A stretch of 64,000 nt of DNA from contig NZ_JAFCJJ010000028.1 of the NCBI RefSeq assembly GCF_018131015.1, forward strand, positions 18,151 to 82,150, written 5' to 3'. The notes beneath the pieces were generated by a model. It was not told the DNA's origin. It saw only the letters and a list, made by a program, of their open reading frames with translations, and ran no database searches. Positions 33,716 to 42,058 of the stretch are shown in pieces. How positions within the stretch are numbered: position 1 is the stretch's first letter; each line of letters opens with the position of its first letter. A program made the position numbers and the translations under genes. The stretch is from Bradyrhizobium diazoefficiens (GTDB lineage: Bacteria > Pseudomonadota > Alphaproteobacteria > Rhizobiales > Xanthobacteraceae).

Positions 33716-34434
33716 GTGCCTGGCTCACCCCCTTCGGAGGCCTGGCTTTTCTCGGTTTTCTGGTCGCGATTCACTGGAGCTATTTCCGGTCGAACTTCTC
33801 GGGTGACGGGCGCGTTACGATTCGGCTGCCGCTCACGCTCGACACCGGCGCAAAGCGCCTGCTGCTTCGTCCTGCCGCGCAGAGCCATGCTGTTGCCGGC
33901 TCGCTCCCCTCCATTCGCGGCAGAGAAGGCGCGATCCAGGCGCAGTTGGATGACATTGCGCCGCTGCTGGCGGGATCAGTGCCGCCACTGGATCCGATGT
34001 CGCTGCCGCAAACTCCTGCGCCATTGGCGCCCGTGACGGGCAACGGCCCGGTTGACCGCCTGATCATCAACGATGCTCATCTTCTGCTCGACGGTATCGT
34101 GACGGAGACCGAGCTCGTTTGCTGGGGTGATGTCGATATTGCAGCCGGCTCCGTCATAGGCGCATGCATGAAGGTACGCGGCAACATGCGTGTTGGCGCC
34201 AACGTCACGTTTCTGGGGACCGTTGTGGTCAACGGAAACATCAGTGCAGGCGAGAACTGCGTGTTCTTGTTCGATGTGGTGTCCAAGGGAAAGGTTTCGA
34301 TCGGAAAAGGTGCGCGACTGGGAAGTTCGACAAGCGAACTCGCGGTGCCAATGGAGCGGAGGCGCATAACCGATCAAATACCTCTCGAGATCGGAGCGCT
34401 CCTGAGCTCGCAATACGAAATGCGCTATGAGTAG
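33712..34434 (+). CDS. Membrane-anchored bactofilin-like beta-helix protein
   Basis: A 240-residue protein. One membrane helix lies at residues 8-24 (GGLAFLGFLVAIHWSYF), followed by a Pro/Ala-rich linker. Residues about 115-210 are regular short strands with valine and glycine spacing: DRLIINDAHLLLDGIVTETE, VCWGDVDIAAGSVIGACMKV, RGNMRVGANVTFLGTVVVNG and NISAGENCVFLFDVVSKGKV. This is a right-handed beta-helix of the bactofilin or hexapeptide type. Bactofilins polymerise and position envelope enzymes. The ATG overlaps the GT2 stop (ATGA), so the two are translationally coupled, implying joint action. Confidence 0.72.
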   Translation: MSAWLTPFGGLAFLGFLVAIHWSYFRSNFSGDGRVTIRLPLTLDTGAKRLLLRPAAQSHAVAGSLPSIRGREGAIQAQLDDIAPLLAGSVPPLDPMSLPQTPAPLAPVTGNGPVDRLIINDAHLLLDGIVTETELVCWGDVDIAAGSVIGACMKVRGNMRVGANVTFLGTVVVNGNISAGENCVFLFDVVSKGKVSIGKGARLGSSTSELAVPMERRRITDQIPLEIGALLSSQYEMRYE

Positions 34435-35074
34435 AGCTGTTGCGCTCGCCAGGATCATGGCCCTGGTTGTGGTCAATCTGGTGACGGCCGCGCTGAGCAT
34501 CGAGCCGTACGCAACTGCGGTCGAGGCCCTCGGGCTCGGCAGTTGTGTTTCAGACTACGTGACATTGTCATGTGATCTCGTTCGCGAGCCGGCGTTTCAA
34601 TGGTCTTCCCATCTCGTCCTGCTGGGCGCCGCGCTGGCGGTGCTTGCCGTAACTTCGATAGGTCTAATCCGGCTTTCCATTGCGCCATTCCTGTTTCTGA
34701 TGATCGCGGCGCTTCTGTTCTGCTTGTCCTTCGACATGGCCTTTCAGCTTCATGTCAAGAATTTCTCTCGCTTGTTCAGCAGCACATTCAATCTGACGAC
34801 GCTCGTGATGTTCTTCAGTTTCCTGTTCATGATGGTGATCATGCGCTTTGAAATACGTCTGGGGTGGCGATTTATCGGAGCGATGCTGCAGTCCTATTTT
34901 ACGCGCGATGTCGCGTTTCTGTTCTATGCCGCAGTGCAGGGCGCCTATATCGGAACGACCGCTCTCTATCTGTTGTTCATCGCCTTTGCGTTTGGCGCCT
35001 TTACGATTCACATCATGTCAATTGCGGGTATTTGCCGTCACAGTGCCCGGTTGCGTAACATGGGCGCAGCATAG
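34427..35074 (+). CDS. Polytopic membrane protein of the polysaccharide operon
   Basis: A 215-residue hydrophobic protein with about five to six membrane helices (for example ALARIMALVVVNLVTAALSI, SSHLVLLGAALAVLAVTSIG, FLFLMIAALLFCLSFDMAFQ, LVMFFSFLFMMVIMRFEI, FAFGAFTIHIMSIAGI). A Cys pair lies in LGSCVSDYVTLSCDL, in a loop that could be periplasmic. The start overlaps the previous gene by eight bases, and the epimerase gene begins two bases after its stop. No family is recognised. By position it may be a subunit of the synthase or secretion complex. Its DNA is clearly AT-richer than the flanks: bases 34741-34800 have 26 G+C out of 60. Confidence 0.68.
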   Translation: MSRAVALARIMALVVVNLVTAALSIEPYATAVEALGLGSCVSDYVTLSCDLVREPAFQWSSHLVLLGAALAVLAVTSIGLIRLSIAPFLFLMIAALLFCLSFDMAFQLHVKNFSRLFSSTFNLTTLVMFFSFLFMMVIMRFEIRLGWRFIGAMLQSYFTRDVAFLFYAAVQGAYIGTTALYLLFIAFAFGAFTIHIMSIAGICRHSARLRNMGAA

Positions 35075-35076
35075 CG

Positions 35077-36225
35077 ATGCAATCGTCGGCGCCCAGGATA
35101 CTGGTGTTGTTCGGGACGCGACCGGAGGCCATCAAGATGGCGCCCGTGGTCAATGCATTGCGAGAATCGGATCGTTTCGCCACGGGAGTGTGCGTTTCCG
35201 GCCAGCACCGGCAAATTCTGGATCCAGTATTGAGATTGTTCGACATCGTTCCGGACCTGGATCTTGGCGTCATGCGACCAAATCAGAGTTTGGGCGGGCT
35301 GCTGGCTGAACTGGCGGACAGGCTCGGAAGCGCGCTTGACGACTTCAAGCCGTCTCTTGTGCTGGTTCATGGTGATACGACGACGGCCATGGTCGCGGCC
35401 ATCGCGGCCTTCTACAGGAATATTCCAGTCGGACATGTCGAGGCAGGACTGAGGACCGGTTCATTGACCGCGCCCTGGCCGGAAGAATTCAATCGCCGCG
35501 TCGTCGCACTCGCTACTCGATTTCATTTCGCGCCAACGGAGCAGGCGCGATTGAATCTTCTGACAGAGGGCGTTTCGGGCGACCATATTCACGTAACTGG
35601 AAACACCGTGATCGATGCGTTGCGCTGGGTGACGGCCCGGACCTCCGCCTCTGAAGAGAGAGAGCGATCGTTTGAGAGCTTCTTCAGCTATCTCGATCCT
35701 GCCCTTCGCTTGATCGTCGTAACCGGCCATCGCCGCGAAAATTTTGGCGACCCCATACTGAATATCTGTCGGGCAATCCGCAAACTCGCGTCCCGCACGG
35801 ATGTTCAGATCGTCTATCCGGTTCATCCGAACCCCAACGTGCGCGATGTGGTGAAGGCCGAACTCGCTGGCCTGGACAGGGTGTTTCTGATCGAGCCGGT
35901 CGATTACGAGCCGTTCGTCTATCTCGTGAACCGGTCTTACTTCCTGTTGACCGATTCCGGGGGGCTTCAGGAAGAAGGGGCCTCTCTTGGCAAGCCGGTG
36001 CTTGTGATGCGCGACAGGACCGAACGGCCGGAGGGACTTCGCGCCGAAGCCATCCGGTTGATTGGCTCGGAAACCGAGCGGATCGTCAGCGAGGTCGAGC
36101 GACTGCTCGACGATGAAATCGCCTATGCCTCGATGGCCCGTTCGTCCCTTGCTTTCGGCGACGGAACGGCGGCAATGCGCATTCGGGGCGTGCTCGAACA
36201 GAACCTCGATAGATTCTATCGTTGA
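35077..36225 (+). CDS. wecB: UDP-N-acetylglucosamine 2-epimerase (non-hydrolysing)
   Basis: Interconverts UDP-GlcNAc and UDP-ManNAc in the cytoplasm. The protein is 382 residues, the family's usual length. Signature elements: LVLFGTRPEAIKMAPVV at the N-terminus, LVHGDTTTAMVAAIAAF, PVGHVEAGLRTGS, PWPEEFNRR, VVTGHRREN and LTDSGGLQEEGASLGKPV. It is the last gene of the plus-strand operon, starting two bases after the membrane protein stop. No ManNAc dehydrogenase (wecC) is present, so UDP-ManNAc itself or a ManNAc-containing polymer is the inferred product. The downstream gene is convergent, with a 27-base gap. Confidence 0.95.
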   Translation: MQSSAPRILVLFGTRPEAIKMAPVVNALRESDRFATGVCVSGQHRQILDPVLRLFDIVPDLDLGVMRPNQSLGGLLAELADRLGSALDDFKPSLVLVHGDTTTAMVAAIAAFYRNIPVGHVEAGLRTGSLTAPWPEEFNRRVVALATRFHFAPTEQARLNLLTEGVSGDHIHVTGNTVIDALRWVTARTSASEERERSFESFFSYLDPALRLIVVTGHRRENFGDPILNICRAIRKLASRTDVQIVYPVHPNPNVRDVVKAELAGLDRVFLIEPVDYEPFVYLVNRSYFLLTDSGGLQEEGASLGKPVLVMRDRTERPEGLRAEAIRLIGSETERIVSEVERLLDDEIAYASMARSSLAFGDGTAAMRIRGVLEQNLDRFYR

Positions 36226-36252
36226 CGGTCTCGGAGCATCGCCGATCGCAAG

Positions 36253-38157
36253 CTATTGCTGCTTGATGTCCGTCCTGGCTTTCGGCAGTCCTGCACCGGG
36301 GCCAAGATGGACGACCAGTGTCTTGCCGTCAGTCGCCTTGATTTTCCAGTCCGAGCCCTCGAGAGTAATTTCCGCCGTTCCTTCGATGAGGCGCGGCTCA
36401 ATGAAGTGATGGGCAGGGACCAGCCACGTCATATCTCGCAGCGAATTTGAATTCTCGGCCTTCAGAAACAGATCGTTGCCGTCGCGGCGCGAGATGCTCC
36501 ACTGCGTTTCTTCGCGTCGGCTCAGAAAGCGGGACAATTCCGCCATTGTATACCAGCGAAAGCGATCATGAAGGCTTCGTGCCTCGGTAATCATTGCCGC
36601 CACTGAAGGTTCGAAGAGATGAACGCCGGTGGGATGAAAATAGAACAATCTCACTTCGTGCTCGTCGGCAGTAAAGCGCGTCAAGCTCGTCAGCCATGGC
36701 GTAACCTGAGTTTGCTCGTCGAGCTTGGCCCAGAACATCTCCTCGAAGGAAGCCGTCTCACCACAGATCGCGATTGGGAACGACCAGACACCAGCGTCGA
36801 CGGGCTCGCCGCGGCGATATCCGCGGGTAGGGGCCGAGTCGCTGTTGGCGGTGGTGTAATAGGCCAGAAAATCATGTTGCCGCAGCCAGTCTGTGACCCA
36901 CACGGGATGCTGGCCGCCAGGGGCGGAATAGACGCGTATCGGCTCCTTCGTCGCTGACGCGAGAGCATCTACGTTCAATTCAAGCAGGTATGCGTCCCGC
37001 TCGGCGCTTCCTTCATTGACCTGCTTGGCCCAATAATTGTGAATCCAGCCGCCGTGGCTGCCGACTTCATGGCCCTGCAAGGCCAGATTTCGGAGTACGG
37101 TTTGGATCGACTTGTTGTGCGGGACGTCTATTCCCTTCTTGTCGCCTTTTTCGTTGACGTCAGGACCCGCGGTCACATGCACCGAGAATGGGCCGTCGTT
37201 GAAGAATCCGCTAGCGACCATTTTCTCGAGTGGCTTGATCGCGGAAGCAGCGTCAACGTGAATGTTCAACACCATGCCGCCGACTGCGCCGGGCGTCATG
37301 GCGAGGACCGGCAATCCGCTTTCGATCGCCAGCAAGCGCAGGAAGCGGTGAAGCGGCCAGCCGTTGGTGCTGGTCAGCTTCAAGGTTCCGATCGGCAAGT
37401 TGGCGAAGATGATGCGGCCTTCCCCGTGCTTGCGAATCCCGGCGACGATTTGTCCGTCATGTCCGACGAGCAAGGGTTCGCCGTCATAGGGCCCGTCCGT
37501 CTCCAGGGAAGCGGTTGTCCATTCCGGATAGGAGTAGGTTCTGAGCCGCAGATTGAATGGCGCTTGCGCAGCGGCTTCTGGATCCTCAACGGCAAGGCCC
37601 GGGGGCAGACCAAGCACCTTGGCGCTGGCGCTGGACGCGAACACCGGACCCCGCCGAAACATCTTGTCGCCAAGCCGTTCGGACATGGCATAATTGACGC
37701 CGACCAGCCCGGAGAGAACTGATCGATCCAGGGCATATCGCCCGTCGGGGCGCATCAGCGCGGCATCGAACACAACGAGCAATCGACCGCCATGATCGAC
37801 GTATTGTTGAAGTCCCGAGACGAATTCTGACGAAACGTTTCGGGCGAGTTCGTCGGGCAGCACGAGGCCTGCAAAGCGGCCCTGTTGGTCGCGCCAGTCG
37901 GATACGACCTGGCCGGCGGTCACGATGCGTGCCGGCAGGCCTTGCTCCCGGGCAGCGTTCAACCACATCTGAGCAGCCACCGACGCCTGCTCGGAATCAG
38001 CAACGACGATGCCGATTTCGGTCGGCAGGTCCGGCTTTGTCTCAGCGGATTGCGCCGGAGCGAGGGCGATGGATATGGCGGCGAAGATGAGAGCCAGAGC
38101 CGAAATCCGGGGCGAGCGTTTCATGGCCGAGGCAATTGCCTTCTGAACAATATGCAT
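36253..38157 (-). CDS. Exported two-domain protein with a divergent polysaccharide deacetylase domain
   Basis: A 634-residue protein with a signal peptide (ISALALIFAAISIALAPAQS); the ATG at 38157 follows GTTGAGGTCAA. Residues about 45-285 form an alpha/beta domain like class I glutamine-amidotransferase or trimerisation domains (LPTEIGIVVADSEQASVAAQ, GGRLLVVFDAALM, HGEGRIIFANLPIG). Residues about 290-530 resemble a NodB/PelA-like carbohydrate esterase: Asp302 in NIHVDAAS, and His368 and His373 in EVGSHGGWIHN, are candidate metal ligands, with APGGQHPVW as the next motif. It may trim N-acetyl groups of the polymer in the periplasm. It converges on the epimerase gene, so it has its own promoter. 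Confidence 0.75.
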   Translation of the reverse strand: MHIVQKAIASAMKRSPRISALALIFAAISIALAPAQSAETKPDLPTEIGIVVADSEQASVAAQMWLNAAREQGLPARIVTAGQVVSDWRDQQGRFAGLVLPDELARNVSSEFVSGLQQYVDHGGRLLVVFDAALMRPDGRYALDRSVLSGLVGVNYAMSERLGDKMFRRGPVFASSASAKVLGLPPGLAVEDPEAAAQAPFNLRLRTYSYPEWTTASLETDGPYDGEPLLVGHDGQIVAGIRKHGEGRIIFANLPIGTLKLTSTNGWPLHRFLRLLAIESGLPVLAMTPGAVGGMVLNIHVDAASAIKPLEKMVASGFFNDGPFSVHVTAGPDVNEKGDKKGIDVPHNKSIQTVLRNLALQGHEVGSHGGWIHNYWAKQVNEGSAERDAYLLELNVDALASATKEPIRVYSAPGGQHPVWVTDWLRQHDFLAYYTTANSDSAPTRGYRRGEPVDAGVWSFPIAICGETASFEEMFWAKLDEQTQVTPWLTSLTRFTADEHEVRLFYFHPTGVHLFEPSVAAMITEARSLHDRFRWYTMAELSRFLSRREETQWSISRRDGNDLFLKAENSNSLRDMTWLVPAHHFIEPRLIEGTAEITLEGSDWKIKATDGKTLVVHLGPGAGLPKARTDIKQQ

Positions 38158-38628
38158 TTGACCTCAACGGACCGCTTCTTGCCCCATGGTCTGACGGCTC
38201 CGATCGGCCGTTCACAACCCAGGTCGCCGGTTAACCAAAATAGTTCTCTCGGGCTGCTGAGCTGAGTGTCAATTTCATAGCAGACAATGTCATTGCCCAA
38301 AAGCAGGGTTGCCGAACGGCAATCCGAAAGCACTGGTGTGGTGAATGAAGTCGATGCCGGCGCGCGAAGTAGTTCACGGCGACGCAGAAGCGCGTGCCGG
38401 CCGACATCTGGGGGCAGGACCTCCACGCCCAAGGGAAGCTACATTCCCCCGGACTGGACCATCGGTGGCGGCGCCATCAGGTGGCCTGACATTTTCGACC
38501 CGGGGGCCCGGCACGTCTTTCACCAACGCGGCGGGACCGAGGTGCTCATGAAGCCGGGTTTCGAGACCGACGAGACCGGTGCAGGAGTGCATAGCCCGTC
38601 CGGAGACGGTGTCGATCCCGTCCCTGCG
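38158..38628. other. 471-base gene-free stretch
   Basis: No frame here encodes a protein I can support; the frames seen are short or lack start sites. The first 130 bases are AT-rich and include CGGTTAACC (38228-38236), likely promoter DNA for the deacetylase gene. The remainder is GC-rich and may hold decayed coding sequence. No att-like repeat of the tRNA-Tyr end and no integrase were found. Confidence 0.5.
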
Positions 38629-39831
38629 TTATTCGACGGTGATCGCCGTGACCTGGACCCAGTCCTTGCCGTCGAACTTTTGAACGACCAGTCGCTTGAA
38701 CGGCACGTAATTGTCCGGCGAGGTGTTGTAGGTCGTGCCCGGCAGCAGGGACGGGGCCGCCACGTTGTTCAGGTGCGTGGCCTGGTACAGCAGATTCTCC
38801 CGCGTCAGATTGTCCCCGCACGCCTCGATGATCTTTCCCATGATGTAGGCGAAGGAATAGACGGCGAAGCCGATCTCGTTCTTGGGATCCTCGTTCGGAA
38901 GGTACTTCTTCATGAAGGCCTGGTAGGCAACGACGTCAGCGTCCTCCGCCCATTTGGGACTCGAGACCTGCTTGTAGGGCGTGGCCGCGATGATCCCGGT
39001 CACGGCATCGAAACCGGCGGCCTCCAGGAATTGCCGGCCGACGGACGGGCTGACGACGAGCTGCAACGGCTTCCAGTCGAGCTCAAAGGCCTTCTTCATC
39101 GATTGCGAGGCGGCCTTGCCGAGCGAGACGTTGAAGAACACGTCGGCGCCCGATGATTTGAGCTGCGCGACCTGCGAATCCATCGTGGGATCGGTGAGTT
39201 CGTAGGTGACCTCCTTGACGATCATGCTGGAAGCCTTGTCGCCGAGGCCCTTCTTGAATCCGGACACGTAGTCGCGGCCGAAATCGTCGTTCTGCATGAG
39301 GATGGCGACCTTCGCGTCCGGCTTCACGGACAACAGATATTTTGCGAGGATCTCGCCTTCCGTTCCATAGAGGTGGAAGGCCGGCGTCGACCATCTGAAC
39401 GCCTTGGGCTGATTCCACTTGTTGGCGCCGGTCGAGACCAGGAGTTGCGGCACGCCCTTGCCGTTCAGGTATTTCTGCACCGAGGATTGCGCCGCAGTCC
39501 CGGACGAGCCGAACAGCGCGAGCACGCCGTCGCTCTCGACCAGCTTGCGGGTCTGCTCGACGGTCTTGGGCGGCGAGAACGCGTCATCGAGCGAAATCAA
39601 ATTGATCTTGCGGCCGTTGATGCCGCCCTTTTCCTCGTTGAGCATGCGGAAATAGGCGACCTCGGTGCGGCCCTGGATGCCGTGGACCGACAGGGGACCG
39701 CTATACGGCATGGTTTGCCCGAGCCTGACTTCGGTGTCCGAGGCGCCCTCGTCGTATTTCTTCTCGGCGGCCATGGCGCCGTTTGCGATGAGGAAACCGG
39801 CCGCGAGGGCCGCCGACAAGATACTCTTCAT
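38629..39831 (-). CDS. ABC transporter solute-binding protein, branched-chain amino acid type (LivJ/K-like)
   Basis: A 400-residue periplasmic binding protein with a signal peptide (LAAGFLIANGAMAAEKK). The type I periplasmic-binding fold is recognised by VRLGQTMPYSGPLSVHG, NEEKGGINGRKINLISLDDAF, AKVAILMQNDDFGRDYVSG and AQLKSSGADVFFNVS. Such proteins bind amino acids, or aromatic and aliphatic acids in catabolic clusters. The gene is downstream of an acyl-CoA ligase (39866-41611), 34 bases away on the same strand, so the two likely form an operon for an organic acid. No permease or ATPase gene is nearby. Confidence 0.92.
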   Translation of the reverse strand: MKSILSAALAAGFLIANGAMAAEKKYDEGASDTEVRLGQTMPYSGPLSVHGIQGRTEVAYFRMLNEEKGGINGRKINLISLDDAFSPPKTVEQTRKLVESDGVLALFGSSGTAAQSSVQKYLNGKGVPQLLVSTGANKWNQPKAFRWSTPAFHLYGTEGEILAKYLLSVKPDAKVAILMQNDDFGRDYVSGFKKGLGDKASSMIVKEVTYELTDPTMDSQVAQLKSSGADVFFNVSLGKAASQSMKKAFELDWKPLQLVVSPSVGRQFLEAAGFDAVTGIIAATPYKQVSSPKWAEDADVVAYQAFMKKYLPNEDPKNEIGFAVYSFAYIMGKIIEACGDNLTRENLLYQATHLNNVAAPSLLPGTTYNTSPDNYVPFKRLVVQKFDGKDWVQVTAITVE

Positions 39832-39865
39832 TTCGTTCTCCCGAGTTTTTCTTGTTCGTTCGCTT

Positions 39866-41611
39866 TCATGCCGATGCGCTTGCCATTGATGCGAGCTCCT
39901 CGCGGAGTTGCCGCTTGACGATCTTGCCGCTCGCGGTGCGTGGCAGCTCCTCGATGCGGATGTCGACGGTGACGGGTAGCTTGAAGGCGGCGAGAAGCGG
40001 GCGCAGATGTTCGATCACCTGCTCGGCGGTCAGGCGCGATCCGGCCCTTGCGCGAACGACGGCGCCGACGAGCTCGCCGAGCACGCGATCGGGAATGCCG
40101 ACGATCGCCGCCTCGAGGATATCGGGATGCGCGAGCAGCGCGTCCTCGATCTCGACGCAATAGATGTTCTCGCCGCCGCGGATCAGCATGTCCTTGGCGC
40201 GATCGAGCAGATAGACGAAGCCGTCTGCGTCCATGCGAACGATGTCGCCGGTGCGATACCATCCGTCGCGGAACGCGGCTGCGGTCGCCTGCGGATTGTT
40301 CCAGTATCCTTTCACGACGTTGCCGCCGTAGATCTCGAGTTCGCCGATGGCACCTGGGGGCAGCGTGTTTCCTGCCTCGTCGATGACGCGCAGATCGCAT
40401 CCGGGAACGGCCGGTCCGACGGAGTCCGGCCGCGCGAGATAATCCTCGGCACCGTTCGAGGTCGAGACCGAGGACGTCTCGGTGGCGCCATAGCCGGTGC
40501 CGCCGAACTTGCCCGGAAACAGCGCGGCGATCTTCAGGGTGAGCTCCGGCGATGCGGCGGCGCCGCCATAGGAGAGACCTTCAAGGCTCGAAATGTCTCG
40601 GCGCAAAAAGTCCGGCGACTCCAGCAATTGCCACGTCATCGACGGCACGCCGGACACTCCGTTGATGCGCTCGCGCTCGATCAGCTCGAGCGCGGCCTCG
40701 GCATTCCATTTGTACATGAGCACGATCTTCGAGCCGTTGGCCAATGCCGGGATCATGATCGAGTGGCACCCCGTGACATGGAAGAACGGCACCGGCAGCA
40801 GCACCGCTTTCTGCACCTCCGGCGGTGCGGGCAGGGGATCGCCGCGCCGGAGCGCGGCCCGCGCGCCCGAGAACGTGATGTTCACGAGATTGCACATGAT
40901 GTTCCGGTGCGTTCCGAGTGCGCCCTTGGGACGGCCGGTGGTGCCTGAGGTGTAGAGGATGGTCGCGTCGTCGTCCGGCTGGATGTCACGGTCGGGTGGC
41001 GCGCGCTCCGGCAAGCTGTCGTAGTTCGATGACGGTCCGATCAGATCCGCCAGCGCGACCGCGTTTCCGTCGGGATGCCCGGGAGTCCGAACGGTGATGA
41101 GGGCGGCGGCATGGTCGCCAGTGGGGCGGGATTTCAGGCGCTCGAAGCGCTCGCTGTCGACGATCGCGACCTTCGCGCCGGAATCGCGCAGTCCGTAGGC
41201 CACATCATCTCCGGTGCCCCAGGCATTGAGCGGCACGGCGATGCCGCCGATGACTGTCACGGCCCAGAACGCGATCGGCCATTCCGGCAGATTCCGCATG
41301 GCGATGGCAACGCGATCACCCTTCTGCACGCCATAATCGTCAGCGAGGCGCCAGGCGAGGGCCGATGCTGCACGATAATGCGCGCGATACGAGAGGCGTT
41401 CGTTCTCGAAGACGATGAAGGTACGGTCACCCCACGCCTTGTTGGCCTCGAAGATCGCGCGCAGGTCCCGGTGTGCCTTCTTGTAGGCGCGGATGGGGCG
41501 ACCGGAGACGGTGACCGTCTCCATCTCGAATGGCGCGCCCGGCGCGGTCAACCGGCTGTACGTCTCGGCGAGCGAGAGCGCGGGCCATTCGCGGACCTCA
41601 CTGGTCATCAT
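39866..41611 (-). CDS. Acyl-CoA ligase (class I adenylate-forming enzyme)
   Basis: A 581-residue cytoplasmic ligase that activates a carboxylic acid with ATP and CoA. Motifs in order: TILYTSGTTGRPKGALG (P-loop-like A3), GGTGYGATETSSVS (A5), GWYRTGDIVRMDADGFVYL (A7), DRAKDMLIRGGENIYCVEIE (A8) and TASGKIVKRQLRE with the catalytic Lys (A10). Length and sequence suit a medium- or long-chain fatty acid substrate, but specificity cannot be read. The start is one of two adjacent ATGs (41611 or 41608) with a weak ribosome site. It is transcribed with the solute-binding protein gene downstream and is divergent from the dienoyl-CoA reductase gene. Confidence 0.92.
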   Translation of the reverse strand: MMTSEVREWPALSLAETYSRLTAPGAPFEMETVTVSGRPIRAYKKAHRDLRAIFEANKAWGDRTFIVFENERLSYRAHYRAASALAWRLADDYGVQKGDRVAIAMRNLPEWPIAFWAVTVIGGIAVPLNAWGTGDDVAYGLRDSGAKVAIVDSERFERLKSRPTGDHAAALITVRTPGHPDGNAVALADLIGPSSNYDSLPERAPPDRDIQPDDDATILYTSGTTGRPKGALGTHRNIMCNLVNITFSGARAALRRGDPLPAPPEVQKAVLLPVPFFHVTGCHSIMIPALANGSKIVLMYKWNAEAALELIERERINGVSGVPSMTWQLLESPDFLRRDISSLEGLSYGGAAASPELTLKIAALFPGKFGGTGYGATETSSVSTSNGAEDYLARPDSVGPAVPGCDLRVIDEAGNTLPPGAIGELEIYGGNVVKGYWNNPQATAAAFRDGWYRTGDIVRMDADGFVYLLDRAKDMLIRGGENIYCVEIEDALLAHPDILEAAIVGIPDRVLGELVGAVVRARAGSRLTAEQVIEHLRPLLAAFKLPVTVDIRIEELPRTASGKIVKRQLREELASMASASA

Positions 41612-42058
41612 GGCACTCGCGCAGGCATCGCGGCGTCATGCGTTTCCTCCGTTGCACACGGCTTGTTCTTACGCGCCGACTTCTTGTTATGACGCACGGT
41701 TCGCGCGCCCTTCGTCGACAATGTTGGTCAGCGCTTGACGGTGCTGCTTGCGTTGAGGTGCTGGTACGCGAGCCGGACTCGCGAGGACATATGAGCAATG
41801 CGCGCGGCTCATAAACGTGTCGCGGAACGGGCGTTTCGCCGGTATTCGGCGGCGCGCGCCTGGCGATCATGTCTCGTTTCAATCCACCTGCCAGCGTCTG
41901 AACGCAAGGCGCTGCCGACCAGGGATCGCGAAGTTCGAGCCACACTGCTGGCCCGCGTGAAATGACGATTGACAGGCGGCTTCGGCCACTTTAGTCAACC
42001 AATTAACTAGTTAATCGCTTAATTAAACGGCCTTGAGCCGTGGGGAGGAAACCGCCTG
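41612..42058. promoter_or_regulatory. Divergent control region with palindromes
   Basis: This 447-base gap separates two divergent catabolic genes and holds no supported gene. Two palindromes stand out: TATGAGC/GCTCATA at 41790-41796 and 41807-41813, and the perfect 12-base TTAACTAGTTAA at 42003-42014 in an AT-rich stretch about 45 bases before the reductase start. The latter is a good operator candidate for a regulator of either gene. Confidence 0.45.

Noticed and set aside
31074..38630. A mobile island integrated at tRNA-Tyr
   Set aside because: No integrase gene and no repeat of the tRNA 3' end was found at the far side; only lower GC remains as evidence.
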